From: Lachnospiraceae bacterium
GTDB taxonomy: Bacteria > Bacillota > Clostridia > Lachnospirales > Lachnospiraceae
Length of the DNA: 64,000 nucleotides
NCBI GenBank assembly: GCA_022791975.1
Contig: JAAWAC010000044.1
Span: 141,230-205,229 of the forward strand
Reading direction: 5' to 3'
Made by a program: the position numbers and the translations under genes. The number at the start of each line of letters is the position of its first letter. Position 1 is the stretch's first letter. This document shows positions 7,247-16,299 of this stretch, in pieces. Below the pieces are notes generated by a model, which was not told the origin of the DNA, did no database searches, and saw only the letters and a list, made by a program, of their open reading frames with translations.

Positions 7247-8649
7247 GAAGAGCTTGGGAATTAGCCGGTGAGCTGTACTGGAATGCCAAGCCTGTGGTGC
7301 GCACAGAGGAGGAGCAAACCTGGACGGCGAACCTGGAGACCACCCGGTTTTATGATCAGATCCTCAGTCTGGACTGGGGCAGCAATGTTCCGGGTTCCGG
7401 GGCTCCGGAGAGGATTATGGTAGCAGCGGTGCAGGCTCTGGAAAACCGGGGATACCGGGCTACAAAGCGAACCTATGAACTGCTGGAGGAAGGGCTTATT
7501 GCGCATAAGGAGGGGGATTACGTCCGTCTCCACCAGATTTCGGCAGAGCTTCGCTGGGAGCTTGCGCAGGCAGAAAAGGATGTGGCCTCAGACTATTGGA
7601 AATATAAGAATTATGACTCTTTTCAGGCCTATGAAAAAGCGGTCCGCTTTCCGGAAAGAAAGTCGGTGGATATTTCTGCGCCTGATTTTCGGGACAGGCT
7701 AAAGGGCGCCTGGCTGGCCCAGTTTATAGGGGCGGCTATGGGCACCATGGTGGAGGGCTACACCTCAGAGAATCTATATGAGGCCTTTGGAGAGGTCTAT
7801 GATTATCTCCGGGAGCCCAATACCTACAATGACGATATCACCTATGAGCTGGCTTTCCTTCAAGCTTTTTCCAGGTGTGGTTATAAGGTGACCTCAAAGG
7901 ACATTGCCCTTCAGTGGGCCGGCTACATTCCCTGTGGTTGGTCCGCGGAGGAGATTGCCCTGCGCAATATTAAAAACGGCATTTTTCCGCCGGAGAGCGG
8001 CATCTATCGAAATCCCTTTAGCGAGTGGATTGGTGCCCAGATGAAGGGTGGTATCTGCGGCATGGTGGCTCCCGGAGACGCTTATATGGCTGCAAAGCTT
8101 GCCTGGGCGGACGGGGAGGTGGCCCACGCCAATAATGGCATTTTGGGGGAAGTGTTTAATGCTGTGCTGACAGCCCTGGCTTTTACGGAAAAGGATGTGT
8201 GTGGGCTGGTAAAGCAGGCTATTTCTCTGATCCCGGCGGACAGTGAATACCATTCTGTGGTATCCTTTGCTTGGGACTGCTGTGAGAAATACACGGACTG
8301 GAAGAAAGCTCTAAGTGACTGTGAGGAAAAATATAAGAAATACAACTGGATACACGCCTATCCCAATGCCTGCTGTGAAGTGATTGCGCTTTACTATGGG
8401 AAGGGTGACTTTACGGAGACGCTTCATATCGTAACCATGTGCGGCGTGGATGTGGACTGCAATGCAGGTATGATTATGCCAATTCTGGCGATTCAACAGG
8501 GAATGAGTATCATTCCAAAGAAGCTGATTCATCCGGCATTTTCAGAGCTTATCACCTATATGCGGGGGATGCGAAGAATAACCCTGGAGGAGTTGGCGGA
8601 CGATACTTTTCATAGCATGTTAAATGCAAAAAAAGAAGGAGGAGACTAA
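7243..8649 (+). CDS. ADP-ribosylglycohydrolase family protein in nucleoside operon
   Basis: A 468-residue protein whose C-terminal part (about 148-450) is an ADP-ribosylglycohydrolase (DraG/ARH) fold. It shows KGAWLAQFIGAAMGTMVEG (about 154-172, equivalent to the G-GDA-G entry helix), the metal-binding NDDIT (196-200), and GVDVDCNAG (401-409) matching the second Asp-x-Asp metal motif. Residues 1-147 are an extra helical domain, rich in Trp, Tyr and Glu, that I do not recognise. The ATGA overlap with deoD and the BMP lipoprotein gene 2 bases after it place it firmly inside a nucleoside uptake operon. This suggests hydrolysis of a ribosylated small molecule rather than protein de-ADP-ribosylation, but the substrate is inference. 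Confidence 0.8.
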   Translation: MRRAWELAGELYWNAKPVVRTEEEQTWTANLETTRFYDQILSLDWGSNVPGSGAPERIMVAAVQALENRGYRATKRTYELLEEGLIAHKEGDYVRLHQISAELRWELAQAEKDVASDYWKYKNYDSFQAYEKAVRFPERKSVDISAPDFRDRLKGAWLAQFIGAAMGTMVEGYTSENLYEAFGEVYDYLREPNTYNDDITYELAFLQAFSRCGYKVTSKDIALQWAGYIPCGWSAEEIALRNIKNGIFPPESGIYRNPFSEWIGAQMKGGICGMVAPGDAYMAAKLAWADGEVAHANNGILGEVFNAVLTALAFTEKDVCGLVKQAISLIPADSEYHSVVSFAWDCCEKYTDWKKALSDCEEKYKKYNWIHAYPNACCEVIALYYGKGDFTETLHIVTMCGVDVDCNAGMIMPILAIQQGMSIIPKKLIHPAFSELITYMRGMRRITLEELADDTFHSMLNAKKEGGD

Positions 8650-8650
8650 T

Positions 8651-9805
8651 ATGAAAAAGGTATTAGCAATGCTGCTGGTATTTTCCATGGCATTTTCCAT
8701 GGTGGCCTGCGGCGGAAAAGAAGAGCCTGCACCGGCGGAGGAGGGAACCAACACGCCTGCTGAGAAGGAAGAGGGAGAAAAGACCGAAGCTCCTGCAGAG
8801 AGCGGATCAGGGGATACCTACCGGGCTGCACTTCTGTTAAACGGAACGCTTGGCGACAAGTCCTTCTATGATTCTGCAAACGAGGGATTGACCCGTCTGC
8901 GGGATGAGCTGGGCGCCGATGTGTTTGACTTCAAGGTGGAGCAGATGGGGGGGCAAACTTCCGACGAGCCCAAGTGGGAGCCTACCCTGCTTGATTACTG
9001 CGATTCCGGGGAATACGATGTAATTATTATGGGAACCTGGCAGATGGCCGATCCTCTGGCCAAGGCGGCTGCAGAGTATCCGGATCAGAAGTTTATGTTC
9101 TTTGACGAGCAGTTTGACTTTGCAGGCAACGGAGATCCCACCAATATTTACAACATTCTGTACAAGCAGAATGAGGTGTCCTACCTGGTAGGCGCAGCGG
9201 CAGCCATGATGACTACCGATGATTCTGGCTTCTTTGAAAAGATCGATCCTTCCACCAAGAAGATTGGCTTCCTGGGCGGCATGGACAATGCGGTTATCAA
9301 TGATTTCCTGAAGGGCTATGAGCAGGGTGCAAAGGACATCGATCCGGAGATCGAAGTACAGGTATCCTGGGTGGGCGATTTCGTAGACTCCACCAAGGGC
9401 AAGGATCTGGCGCTGGCTCAGTATCAGGCCGGTGTGGATGTAGGCTACAATGTGGCCGGTAATGCAGGTCTGGGACAGATCGAGGCAGCTGGTGACATGG
9501 ATCTCTACGCTTTTGGTGTGGACTCTGACCAGGCAGCTCTGCTTCCTGATTTTGCCAAGAACATTCCTACCTCTGCTCTGAAGAACGTGGGAAACTCTCT
9601 GTATCGGGCTATTAAGCTTGATCTGGAAGGAAACCTTGCATACGGTACCACCGAGGTGCTGGGCTTTGCAGAGGGCGGCGTGGAGCTGGTAAAGGATGCA
9701 CACTATGAGGAAATGCTTCCGGAGAATATTCGCACCAAGCTTGACGAGCTGGAGCAGCAGATCATTAACGGTGAAATCGTAGTGGATACGGCGATTCAGA
9801 GATAA
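8651..9805 (+). CDS. BMP family ABC nucleoside-binding lipoprotein
   Basis: A 384-residue substrate-binding lipoprotein of the BMP/Med (PnrA, BmpA) family that captures nucleosides outside the cell. It has a lipoprotein signal ending FSMVAC with the acylated Cys20, an acidic Glu/Ala/Pro linker to about residue 55, then the binding domain starting YRAALLLNGTLGDKSFYDSA. Segments such as YLVGAAAAMMT and AGNAGLGQIEA are typical. ATG 8651 follows AAGGAGGAG. A strong hairpin after the stop probably raises its expression over the membrane and ATPase genes behind it. Confidence 0.92.
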   Translation: MKKVLAMLLVFSMAFSMVACGGKEEPAPAEEGTNTPAEKEEGEKTEAPAESGSGDTYRAALLLNGTLGDKSFYDSANEGLTRLRDELGADVFDFKVEQMGGQTSDEPKWEPTLLDYCDSGEYDVIIMGTWQMADPLAKAAAEYPDQKFMFFDEQFDFAGNGDPTNIYNILYKQNEVSYLVGAAAAMMTTDDSGFFEKIDPSTKKIGFLGGMDNAVINDFLKGYEQGAKDIDPEIEVQVSWVGDFVDSTKGKDLALAQYQAGVDVGYNVAGNAGLGQIEAAGDMDLYAFGVDSDQAALLPDFAKNIPTSALKNVGNSLYRAIKLDLEGNLAYGTTEVLGFAEGGVELVKDAHYEEMLPENIRTKLDELEQQIINGEIVVDTAIQR

Positions 9806-9830
9806 GGATAGAATTGAAATGCTGAATTGG

Positions 9831-9869
9831 CAGATACCCTGCGTTTTTTCCAGGGTATCTGTCTTTATT
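9831..9869 (+). terminator. intra-operon hairpin, partial terminator
   Basis: Perfect 11-bp inverted repeat CAGATACCCTG (9831-9841) and CAGGGTATCTG (9851-9861) followed by TCTTTATTT. It sits between the binding-protein gene and the ATPase gene. Such hairpins protect or terminate the abundant binding-protein mRNA while allowing read-through to the rest. Confidence 0.7.
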
Positions 9870-9931
9870 TAAAGGGACTCCGGCAGGAGGGAAGGCCAGG
9901 AAGGGGTCGGCCGGGGCCTTAGAAGGTTGAG

Positions 9932-11494
9932 GTGGCTTGCTTGGAAAAGAATATCGTTTTGCAGATGAACCATATTATGAAAATCTATTCCAACGGCGTG
10001 GTAGCCAACGAGGACGTGAGCATTGAGCTGGAAAAAGGCGAGATCCACGCACTTCTGGGCGAAAACGGCGCGGGAAAAAGTACGCTGATGAAGGTGTTGT
10101 TTGGAATCGAGAGCCCAGATGAGGGACAGATTATTCTGAACGGACAGGAGATCACCATCAAGTCTCCTCAGGATGCCATCAGCAAGGGAATCGGTATGGT
10201 GCATCAGCATTTTATGCTGGTGCCATCCCTGACAGTGGCAGAAAATATAATTTTGGGGGTGGAGCCCAAAAAGGGTGGCTTGTTCATTGATATGGACAGA
10301 GCGGTTTCTGTGGCAGATGAAATTGCCCAGAAATATAATTTTGACATTGATGTAAAGTCTAAGGTGGAAGAGATTCCGGTGGGAATCAAACAAAAGGTGG
10401 AGATTTTAAAGGCTCTCTATCGGGGAGCGGATATTCTGATTTTGGATGAGCCCACGGCTGTGCTTACGCCCCAGGAGACCGATGAGCTGTTTGTCCAGCT
10501 GGAAAAGCTCAGGGACAGTGGACATACCATTATTTTTATTTCCCATAAGCTTGACGAGATCAAACGTATTTGCAATCGTGCCACCATTATGCGCAGTGGT
10601 CGCAGTATGGGGACCTATGAGGTGAAGGATATTTCCACAGAGGATATGTCCCGGCTGATGGTGGGAAGAGATGTGGTGCTTACCTTTGAAAAGGAGGCGG
10701 CAAAGCCTTCCGCTGTGCAGTTAAAGGTGCGGAATCTGTCCGTGCGAAACGGACAGGGAGTTTTGAAGGTGGATGATTTGTCCTTTGATCTGCGTGGGGG
10801 AGAGATCCTGGGGATCGCAGGAGTGGAGGGAAACGGGCAGTCAGAGCTGATCGATTCCATAACCGGCTTAAATAAGAGCTATAAAGGGCAAATTTCTGTA
10901 AAAGGAACGAATATTGAAAAGCACAGTATCAAGGATATTCGGGAACTGAAGCTGGCCCATATTCCTGAGGACCGCATGACCAGCGGGTGTGCGGGGAATC
11001 TGAATATTCTGGAAAATTTGTTTTCCAACCAATATACGGACCCAGCGTATTCCGGAAAAATAATGTTGAAAATGAAGCGGATTCAGGAGCGCTCCAATGA
11101 GCTTATCAAGGAGTATCTGGTCAAATGCAAATCCTTCCGTCAAAATGTGGCTATGCTGTCAGGTGGAAATATTCAGAAGGTAATTGTAGCCCGGGAGTTT
11201 TCCACGGGGCCGGATATTATCATTGCCAACCAGCCTACCCGGGGGGTGGATGTGGGGGCCGCGGAGTTTATTCGCAGACGGTTGCTGGAGTTCCGGGATA
11301 AGGGCTGTGCCGTGCTTCTAGTTTCGGCCGATCTCAATGAGGTCTTTTCCTTAAGTGATCGCCTGGCCGTGATGTACAAGGGAAAATTTTCCGGAATGTT
11401 TATGGATGTAGCTGCTGTCACCGAGGAAGAGCTGGGTCAATATATGCTGGGCTTAAAGCACCAGGAAGAACAGGAGGGCGTGATTTATGAATAG
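9932..11494 (+). CDS. nucleoside ABC transporter ATPase, duplicated (NupA/RbsA type)
   Basis: A 520-residue protein with two fused ATP-binding cassettes, as in sugar and nucleoside importers. The first domain has Walker A GENGAGKST and Walker B ILILDEPTAVL. The second has the degenerate Walker A GVEGNGQSEL and signature LSGGNIQK, followed by IIANQPTRGVD, the usual asymmetry of this class. GTG at 9932 is preceded by AGAAGG; a TTG at 9941 is a weaker alternative. It energises the two permeases encoded directly downstream, which overlap or abut it. Confidence 0.93.
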   Translation: MACLEKNIVLQMNHIMKIYSNGVVANEDVSIELEKGEIHALLGENGAGKSTLMKVLFGIESPDEGQIILNGQEITIKSPQDAISKGIGMVHQHFMLVPSLTVAENIILGVEPKKGGLFIDMDRAVSVADEIAQKYNFDIDVKSKVEEIPVGIKQKVEILKALYRGADILILDEPTAVLTPQETDELFVQLEKLRDSGHTIIFISHKLDEIKRICNRATIMRSGRSMGTYEVKDISTEDMSRLMVGRDVVLTFEKEAAKPSAVQLKVRNLSVRNGQGVLKVDDLSFDLRGGEILGIAGVEGNGQSELIDSITGLNKSYKGQISVKGTNIEKHSIKDIRELKLAHIPEDRMTSGCAGNLNILENLFSNQYTDPAYSGKIMLKMKRIQERSNELIKEYLVKCKSFRQNVAMLSGGNIQKVIVAREFSTGPDIIIANQPTRGVDVGAAEFIRRRLLEFRDKGCAVLLVSADLNEVFSLSDRLAVMYKGKFSGMFMDVAAVTEEELGQYMLGLKHQEEQEGVIYE

Positions 11495-12554
11495 TGCAAA
11501 GCGTTTTGATTTGTTCCGAATGTTATTCTCCGTACTGATTGCGCTGCTCATTTCCTTTGTGCTGATTTTCTTTGTGAGTGAGGAGCCCGTGACAGCCATT
11601 ATCACCCTGATTACGGGACCCTTTAAGAGCAAGAGAAACCTGGGAAATGTGGTGGAGGCTATGGTTCCGCTGATTTTTACCGGTACTGGCGTGTGCATTA
11701 TGTTTTCAGCCAACCAGATCAATCTGGCCACGGAGGGCGGCTTTCATTTGGGGGGACTAGTTGCCGCTGCTGTAGCGTTGAAGTTTGGTCTGCCCGCAGG
11801 TTTAAGCCCCCTTGTGGCTATCTGCTTGGCGGCTCTGGCTGGAGCGGTATTCTGTACGATTCCTGCTCTTATGAAAATTAAGACCAATTCTCCGGAGCTG
11901 GTATCATCCCTGATGATGAATTACCTGTCTTTGTGGTTTTGTACCTTTTTACTGATGCATTTTCTCCAGGACCCCAGTGTAGGATCCGCTTCTTATAAGC
12001 TGCCAGCGGAGTCGGAGCTCTTTACCCTGGTTCAGGGCACCAACATTCATGTGGGGCTTATTTTGGCTATTTTGGTGGCTGTGCTGGGTTACCTGTTTTT
12101 GTTTAAGACCCGCACCGGCTATGAGCTGCGACTTACCGGCGAGAATGAGAACTTTGCCCGGTATTCCGGCATTAACATTGTAAAGGTGGTGCTGCTTTCC
12201 CAGCTGGTGGGTGGACTTGTGGCTGGTATGGGAGGCGGTGTGGAGCTTTTAAGCCCCATCTACTCCCGGTTTTCCTGGGTCTCTCTGCTGGGCTATGGCT
12301 GGGATGCCATTATTATCTGTACCCTGGCCAGAAAGAATCCCCTGTATACCCCGCTGGCGGCTCTGTTCCTGGCGTATCTGCGGACGGGGGCTTCCATTAT
12401 GGCCCGGTATACGGATGTGACGCTGGAAATTGTGCAGATCACACAGGGAATTATCATCCTGCTGGTGGTGGCAGAGCAGTTCTTAAGCGGCATGAAGCAT
12501 CGGATGATAGCAAAGGAAGCAAAAGCATCCTTAAAAGACGGGGAGGTGGCCTAA
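11487..12554 (+). CDS. nucleoside ABC transporter permease (first)
   Basis: A 355-residue permease of the BPD_transp_2 family with about 8-10 membrane segments. Characteristic pieces are VPLIFTGTGVCIMFSANQINLATEGG, GAVFCTIPALMKIKTNSPEL and the coupling region SGINIVKVVLLSQLVGGLVAGMGG. The ATG at 11487 overlaps the ATPase stop by 8 bases with a CAGGAGGG site upstream. The next permease starts immediately after its stop, so the two are translated together and form the heterodimeric channel for nucleosides delivered by the BMP lipoprotein. Confidence 0.92.
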   Translation: MNSAKRFDLFRMLFSVLIALLISFVLIFFVSEEPVTAIITLITGPFKSKRNLGNVVEAMVPLIFTGTGVCIMFSANQINLATEGGFHLGGLVAAAVALKFGLPAGLSPLVAICLAALAGAVFCTIPALMKIKTNSPELVSSLMMNYLSLWFCTFLLMHFLQDPSVGSASYKLPAESELFTLVQGTNIHVGLILAILVAVLGYLFLFKTRTGYELRLTGENENFARYSGINIVKVVLLSQLVGGLVAGMGGGVELLSPIYSRFSWVSLLGYGWDAIIICTLARKNPLYTPLAALFLAYLRTGASIMARYTDVTLEIVQITQGIIILLVVAEQFLSGMKHRMIAKEAKASLKDGEVA

Positions 12555-13475
12555 ATGCTGGAAAATTTATTGAGTCCTGATTTTTTTAACGCCATACTGC
12601 GGGCGACGACACCCATTCTGTTTGCGGCGCTGGCGTCCTCTGTGGCATCAAAGTCCGGCATTACCAACATGGCCCTGGAAGGCATTATGCTGTTCTCGGC
12701 TCTGTTTGGGGTAATCTTTTCGGCTATGACCGGAAACTTTTTCACGGGTCTTTTGCTGACCATGGTGGCCGGCGGGGTGATTGGTCTTTTGCTGGCCTTC
12801 TTTGTCTTAAATCTTAAGACGGACGAGATCCTGGCAGCCATTGCCATTAATATGATGGCTACAGGAGGTACGGTGCTTTTGATGCTGGCTGTGTCTGGGG
12901 ACCGGGGGTCCTCCACCTCTATCTCCAATTTTTCCGCGCCTCGGATCAATATTCCGATTATTGAGCAGATTCCCTTTCTGGGCCAGGTTCTCTCAGGACA
13001 GAATCTGATGACCTATCTGTCCATTGTGGCGGTGGTGGTGATGCATCTTTTCCTGTACAAAACGCCTCTGGGGTTAAAGATCCGTGCTGTGGGGGAGAAT
13101 AAAAACGCAGCGGAGTCCGTGGGGATCAGTTCCCGAAAGATCCAATATATTGCCCTGATTTTAAGCGGTGTGCTGGCAAGTATGGGTGGATTTTTCCTCT
13201 CCGGTGGCTATATGAATATGTTTACCAAGGATATGTCTGCCGGCAAGGGCTATATTGCTCTGGCTGCCAGCGCTATGGGAGGCAATACACCAGTGGGTGC
13301 GTTTCTGGTGTCTCTGCTTTTTGGAGCGGCCCAGGCTCTGGCAAATATCATGCAGTTGACCGAGATTCCTCACGAATTGATTCAGATGGTGCCTTACCTG
13401 ACCACGTTGATCGGTCTTGGCATCTACAGCTATGCAGGTATGAGACGGAGACAGAAGCTTGCCGGGAAGGCTTAG
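12555..13475 (+). CDS. nucleoside ABC transporter permease (second)
   Basis: A 306-residue BPD_transp_2 family permease, shorter than its partner. Its hallmarks are TPILFAALASSVASKSGITNMALEG, LKIRAVGENKNAAESVGISSRKIQ and GKGYIALAASAMGGNTPVGA. It directly abuts the first permease (stop 12552-12554, start 12555) with GGGGAGGTGG inside the preceding codons as ribosome binding site. With the ATPase and BMP lipoprotein it makes a complete NupABC/BmpA-type nucleoside importer. Confidence 0.92.
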   Translation: MLENLLSPDFFNAILRATTPILFAALASSVASKSGITNMALEGIMLFSALFGVIFSAMTGNFFTGLLLTMVAGGVIGLLLAFFVLNLKTDEILAAIAINMMATGGTVLLMLAVSGDRGSSTSISNFSAPRINIPIIEQIPFLGQVLSGQNLMTYLSIVAVVVMHLFLYKTPLGLKIRAVGENKNAAESVGISSRKIQYIALILSGVLASMGGFFLSGGYMNMFTKDMSAGKGYIALAASAMGGNTPVGAFLVSLLFGAAQALANIMQLTEIPHELIQMVPYLTTLIGLGIYSYAGMRRRQKLAGKA

Positions 13476-13536
13476 AATGGCTGGGGAGGGCTGTTTGGAG
13501 CTGGCAAAGTGTGGGATCTTAAGAGGAGAAGCGTGT

Positions 13537-14466
13537 ATGAAGCAGAAGATTTGGATAGATTGCGATCCAGGTATTGACGATGCGGTGGCTATTACGCTGG
13601 CATCTGCCTGTCAGGATCAGCTGGAGATCCTGGGCATCAGCACGGTGGCCGGGAATCAGACTCTTGAGCGGGTGACTGAGAACGCCCGTAAACTTACAAG
13701 CTTTTTGGGAATTTCGCAGGTGCCTGTGGCAAAGGGGGCAAACGGTCCCTTGGTTCGGATACCTAAATTTGCCGGGTATGTTCATGGCAAAACCGGGATA
13801 GGCAATTACTGTTTGCCAGAGACGGACAAACAGGTGGAGAAAGACCATGCAGTTGTGGTTCTTGCCCGGAGGCTTGCGTCTTTACCGCCAGGGGAGAAGG
13901 TGACGCTGGTCCCCATGGGACCCCTGACAAATATTGCCCTTTTATTGCGGGTGTTTCCGGAGGTTGCAGAGCACATTGATAAAATCTGCCTGATGGGCGG
14001 AGCTGCTGTGGGTGGAAATGTAACGCCTACAGGGGAATTTAATATCTGGGCAGATCCGGAGGCTGCACAGATAGTCTTTACCTGCGGACTTCCCATTGTC
14101 ATGTGTGGACTGGATGTGACCAATCTCTGTGGGCTTACCCGGGAGCAGGCCAGGAGTCTGAAGGAGCGTGTAAACCCCGTGACTCGAATGGTGGGGGAAC
14201 TGGTGGAGTTTTATTTCCAAAGCCCTGTATATCAGGGGCGGGAGCTGGCGGCCATCCATGATGCGGTGACCATTACCTATTTGCTGCATCCGGACTGGTT
14301 TACTGGACGGGACATGCGTGTGGAAGTGGACTGTTCGGAAGAGCGGAACCGGGGCATGACTGTGTGCGATTTCAGGGGTGATCCGGGAGAGAAGCATGGG
14401 GTGACCGTGTTGCTGGAGGTTAAGGCGGAGCAGGTGCGGGAGTTTTGGATGGAAAAGCTATGGTGA
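13537..14466 (+). CDS. inosine-uridine-type nucleoside hydrolase
   Basis: A 309-residue calcium-dependent nucleoside N-ribohydrolase that splits nucleosides to base and ribose. The N-terminal DCDPGIDDAVA has the calcium-ligand aspartates Asp10, Asp14 and Asp15; VTLVPMGPLTNIALLL and LMGGAAVGGNVTPTGEFN are core motifs; AIHDAVTI carries the last Asp ligand. ATG 13537 follows AAGAGGAGAAG. As last gene of the operon it offers a phosphate-independent route beside DeoD. Base specificity cannot be read from the sequence. Confidence 0.92.
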   Translation: MKQKIWIDCDPGIDDAVAITLASACQDQLEILGISTVAGNQTLERVTENARKLTSFLGISQVPVAKGANGPLVRIPKFAGYVHGKTGIGNYCLPETDKQVEKDHAVVVLARRLASLPPGEKVTLVPMGPLTNIALLLRVFPEVAEHIDKICLMGGAAVGGNVTPTGEFNIWADPEAAQIVFTCGLPIVMCGLDVTNLCGLTREQARSLKERVNPVTRMVGELVEFYFQSPVYQGRELAAIHDAVTITYLLHPDWFTGRDMRVEVDCSEERNRGMTVCDFRGDPGEKHGVTVLLEVKAEQVREFWMEKLW

Positions 14467-14510
14467 TTAAAGAGACACGTCTGTCGCTTAAATGATGACA
14501 GTCATATGTG

Positions 14511-14563
14511 AAAAAGCCGGAAACTATCTGACAGGCGAAACATCACCTGGTTTCCGGCTTTTT
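14511..14563. terminator. bidirectional terminator between nucleoside operon and PfkB gene
   Basis: Perfect 14-bp inverted repeat AAAAAGCCGGAAAC (14511-14524) and GTTTCCGGCTTTTT (14550-14563), with a 25-base loop. A-rich and T-rich outer flanks allow action for both the operon ending at 14466 and the convergent kinase gene ending at 14627. Confidence 0.75.
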
Positions 14564-14585
14564 CATTGAAGGACTCCGGGAAGCA

Positions 14586-14619
14586 ATTCCCGGCCAGAAA
14601 AAATCAGTGGGCCGGGAAT
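14586..14619. repeat. inverted repeat, 10 bp
   Basis: ATTCCCGGCC (14586-14595) and GGCCGGGAAT (14610-14619) with a 14-base loop lie just past the kinase gene stop. There is no clear U tract on the minus strand, so it may be an mRNA 3' stabiliser that works with the larger terminator beside it. Confidence 0.5.
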
Positions 14620-14626
14620 CCTTTTG

Positions 14627-15526
14627 TCAGGAAAGGCCCAGTCTCTTAAAGGCTTCCTCTGAGAGCAGGGCTCCGTTTGTTTCCACTACAGCGGCGGACA
14701 CCCGGTTGGCGTCACGGATAGCGTCCTCCATCTGGGCTCCCTGCTGGAGACGGGCGATGACAGCGCCAATATGGGAATCCCCTGCGCCGATGGTGTCTAT
14801 CTGCTGGGCTGTAACCCCGGATACATAGGCAGCCTTTTGGCCAGTGTCATAGTAGGCGCCTTTTTCTCCTAGAGTCACTATCACCGTATTTTGGGTCTTT
14901 GTAAAGAGGGACCGGGCCGCCTGCTCAATGGTGGGCTCTCCCGTGTATTCCAACACCTCCGTCTCATTGAGATGAAGGATGGGGGAGAGGGCAAAGAGCC
15001 GATCCAGAAGATTCTGAGAGATGACCTGAATCCGGGGACCAGGGGCAAAGAAAATCCGGTAGGAGGGGTGTCCCTCCAGGTATTGTACAATATTAGGGCC
15101 TGTGGTTTCCTCAATTTCCAGGCCACAGATATAAACGCTGTCAATGGAGTCAGCGTCCAGAAGCTCAAACCACTCTGGATAGAATAGATATTCAGCTCCA
15201 TGATAGGAGGCAAAGGTTCGTTCTCCGGAATTTTCCACAAAACAGTAGCAACAGCCATTTTCCTGCAAGGGCGTGGGAATGGGGCTTTGGATGCCCCGTT
15301 TTTTCAGCTCCTCCCGGACAAAATGGCCGTAGGTGCCGGTTCCCACTGGGGAAAACAGGATATAGGGAACCCCAAAGTGCCGGATGGTATCCGAGGTGTT
15401 ATAGGCGCAGCCTCCCAGAGACATGGTTTGTCCCAGTACATGGACATCCTCGCTGGTTTTGGGAAGATGGGGAAGCTTAATAATGACATCCACTACGGTG
15501 GAGCCGATGACTAATACTTGTTTCAT
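14627..15526 (-). CDS. PfkB family carbohydrate or nucleoside kinase
   Basis: A 299-residue ribokinase-fold kinase. The N-terminal LGGCAYNTS segment corresponds to the substrate-binding GG motif, and GAGDSHIGAVIA near residue 245 carries the catalytic Asp and anion hole of the PfkB family. ATG at 15526 has GGAG upstream; the longer form from 15586 is unlikely. It converges on the nucleoside operon, so ribose, a nucleoside or pseudouridine are plausible substrates, but family membership alone does not tell. Its own promoter must lie in the 15527-15690 divergent gap shared with the flavoprotein gene. Confidence 0.85.
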   Translation of the reverse strand: MKQVLVIGSTVVDVIIKLPHLPKTSEDVHVLGQTMSLGGCAYNTSDTIRHFGVPYILFSPVGTGTYGHFVREELKKRGIQSPIPTPLQENGCCYCFVENSGERTFASYHGAEYLFYPEWFELLDADSIDSVYICGLEIEETTGPNIVQYLEGHPSYRIFFAPGPRIQVISQNLLDRLFALSPILHLNETEVLEYTGEPTIEQAARSLFTKTQNTVIVTLGEKGAYYDTGQKAAYVSGVTAQQIDTIGAGDSHIGAVIARLQQGAQMEDAIRDANRVSAAVVETNGALLSEEAFKRLGLS

Positions 15527-15690
15527 TTGTTTGATCTCCGTGATAGATATTCCCCCAGGTCCAAGGCCGGGGGTACAGACAGGCAAAAACAGTAGAAAGC
15601 TGTCGTTTTATCTTATCACAGGTCCTGTAAAAAAGAAAGTGGAGAGACCATGAAAAGGGAAAAATTCTTGATGGAAAGGTGGAGAAATCG

Positions 15691-16299
15691 ATGAAAATTT
15701 TAATGATAAACGGTTGTATTCGCGGGGAGGAATCCCGGACATGGCAACTGGCGCAGGGATTTTTAGAAGCCATGAGGGCCCATGCGCCGGAGGACATTCC
15801 TTATACGTATACCCAACTTGACTTGGCAGATATGGATTTCAAACCTTTGACTGGAAAATTTTTCCAAGAACGACAACAACTTTTAGAGGAGGGAAATAGA
15901 AGTCATCCCCGGTTTGCCTTTGCCCATCAGTTTGCCCAGGCGGATCGGATTCTGGTGGCAGCGCCCTTCTGGGATTTAAGCGTGCCGGCAGTGGTAAAGC
16001 TGTATATTGAAAATATTTCTCTGGATGGCATAACCTTTGGATGTAATGAGGAAGGGCTCTATGGCATGTGTGAGGCAAAGGAGATGCTATTTTTTACCAC
16101 ACGGGGAGATGTTTACGGAAATGGCCCTCTGGAGCAGGGGGCCCGTTACCTGGAGGCGCTATGTGACATGTTTGGGATTCCAAGATTCCGGTGCATCTGT
16201 GCGGAGGGAATGGATGCCGCGCCAGAGAAGGCGGGAGCGATCATGGATCAGGCTCTCATGGAAGCCCGTGAAGCGGGAGAGCAGTTTTGGAAGCTTTGA
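15691..16299 (+). CDS. flavodoxin-fold NAD(P)H-dependent oxidoreductase
   Basis: A 202-residue flavodoxin-like enzyme of the azoreductase/NQO1 group. The N-terminal MKILMINGCIRGEESRTWQL is the phosphate-binding strand and loop. DRILVAAPFWDLSVPAVVKLY is the conserved P-W-PA-LK region, and FTTRGDVYG is the flavin/NAD-contact loop. It probably reduces quinones, azo dyes or nitro compounds with FMN. ATG 15691 is preceded by GGTGGAGAAA; upstream GTG and ATG codons are weaker. It stands alone, divergent from the PfkB gene, with a terminator or attenuator region behind it. Confidence 0.85.
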   Translation: MKILMINGCIRGEESRTWQLAQGFLEAMRAHAPEDIPYTYTQLDLADMDFKPLTGKFFQERQQLLEEGNRSHPRFAFAHQFAQADRILVAAPFWDLSVPAVVKLYIENISLDGITFGCNEEGLYGMCEAKEMLFFTTRGDVYGNGPLEQGARYLEALCDMFGIPRFRCICAEGMDAAPEKAGAIMDQALMEAREAGEQFWKL

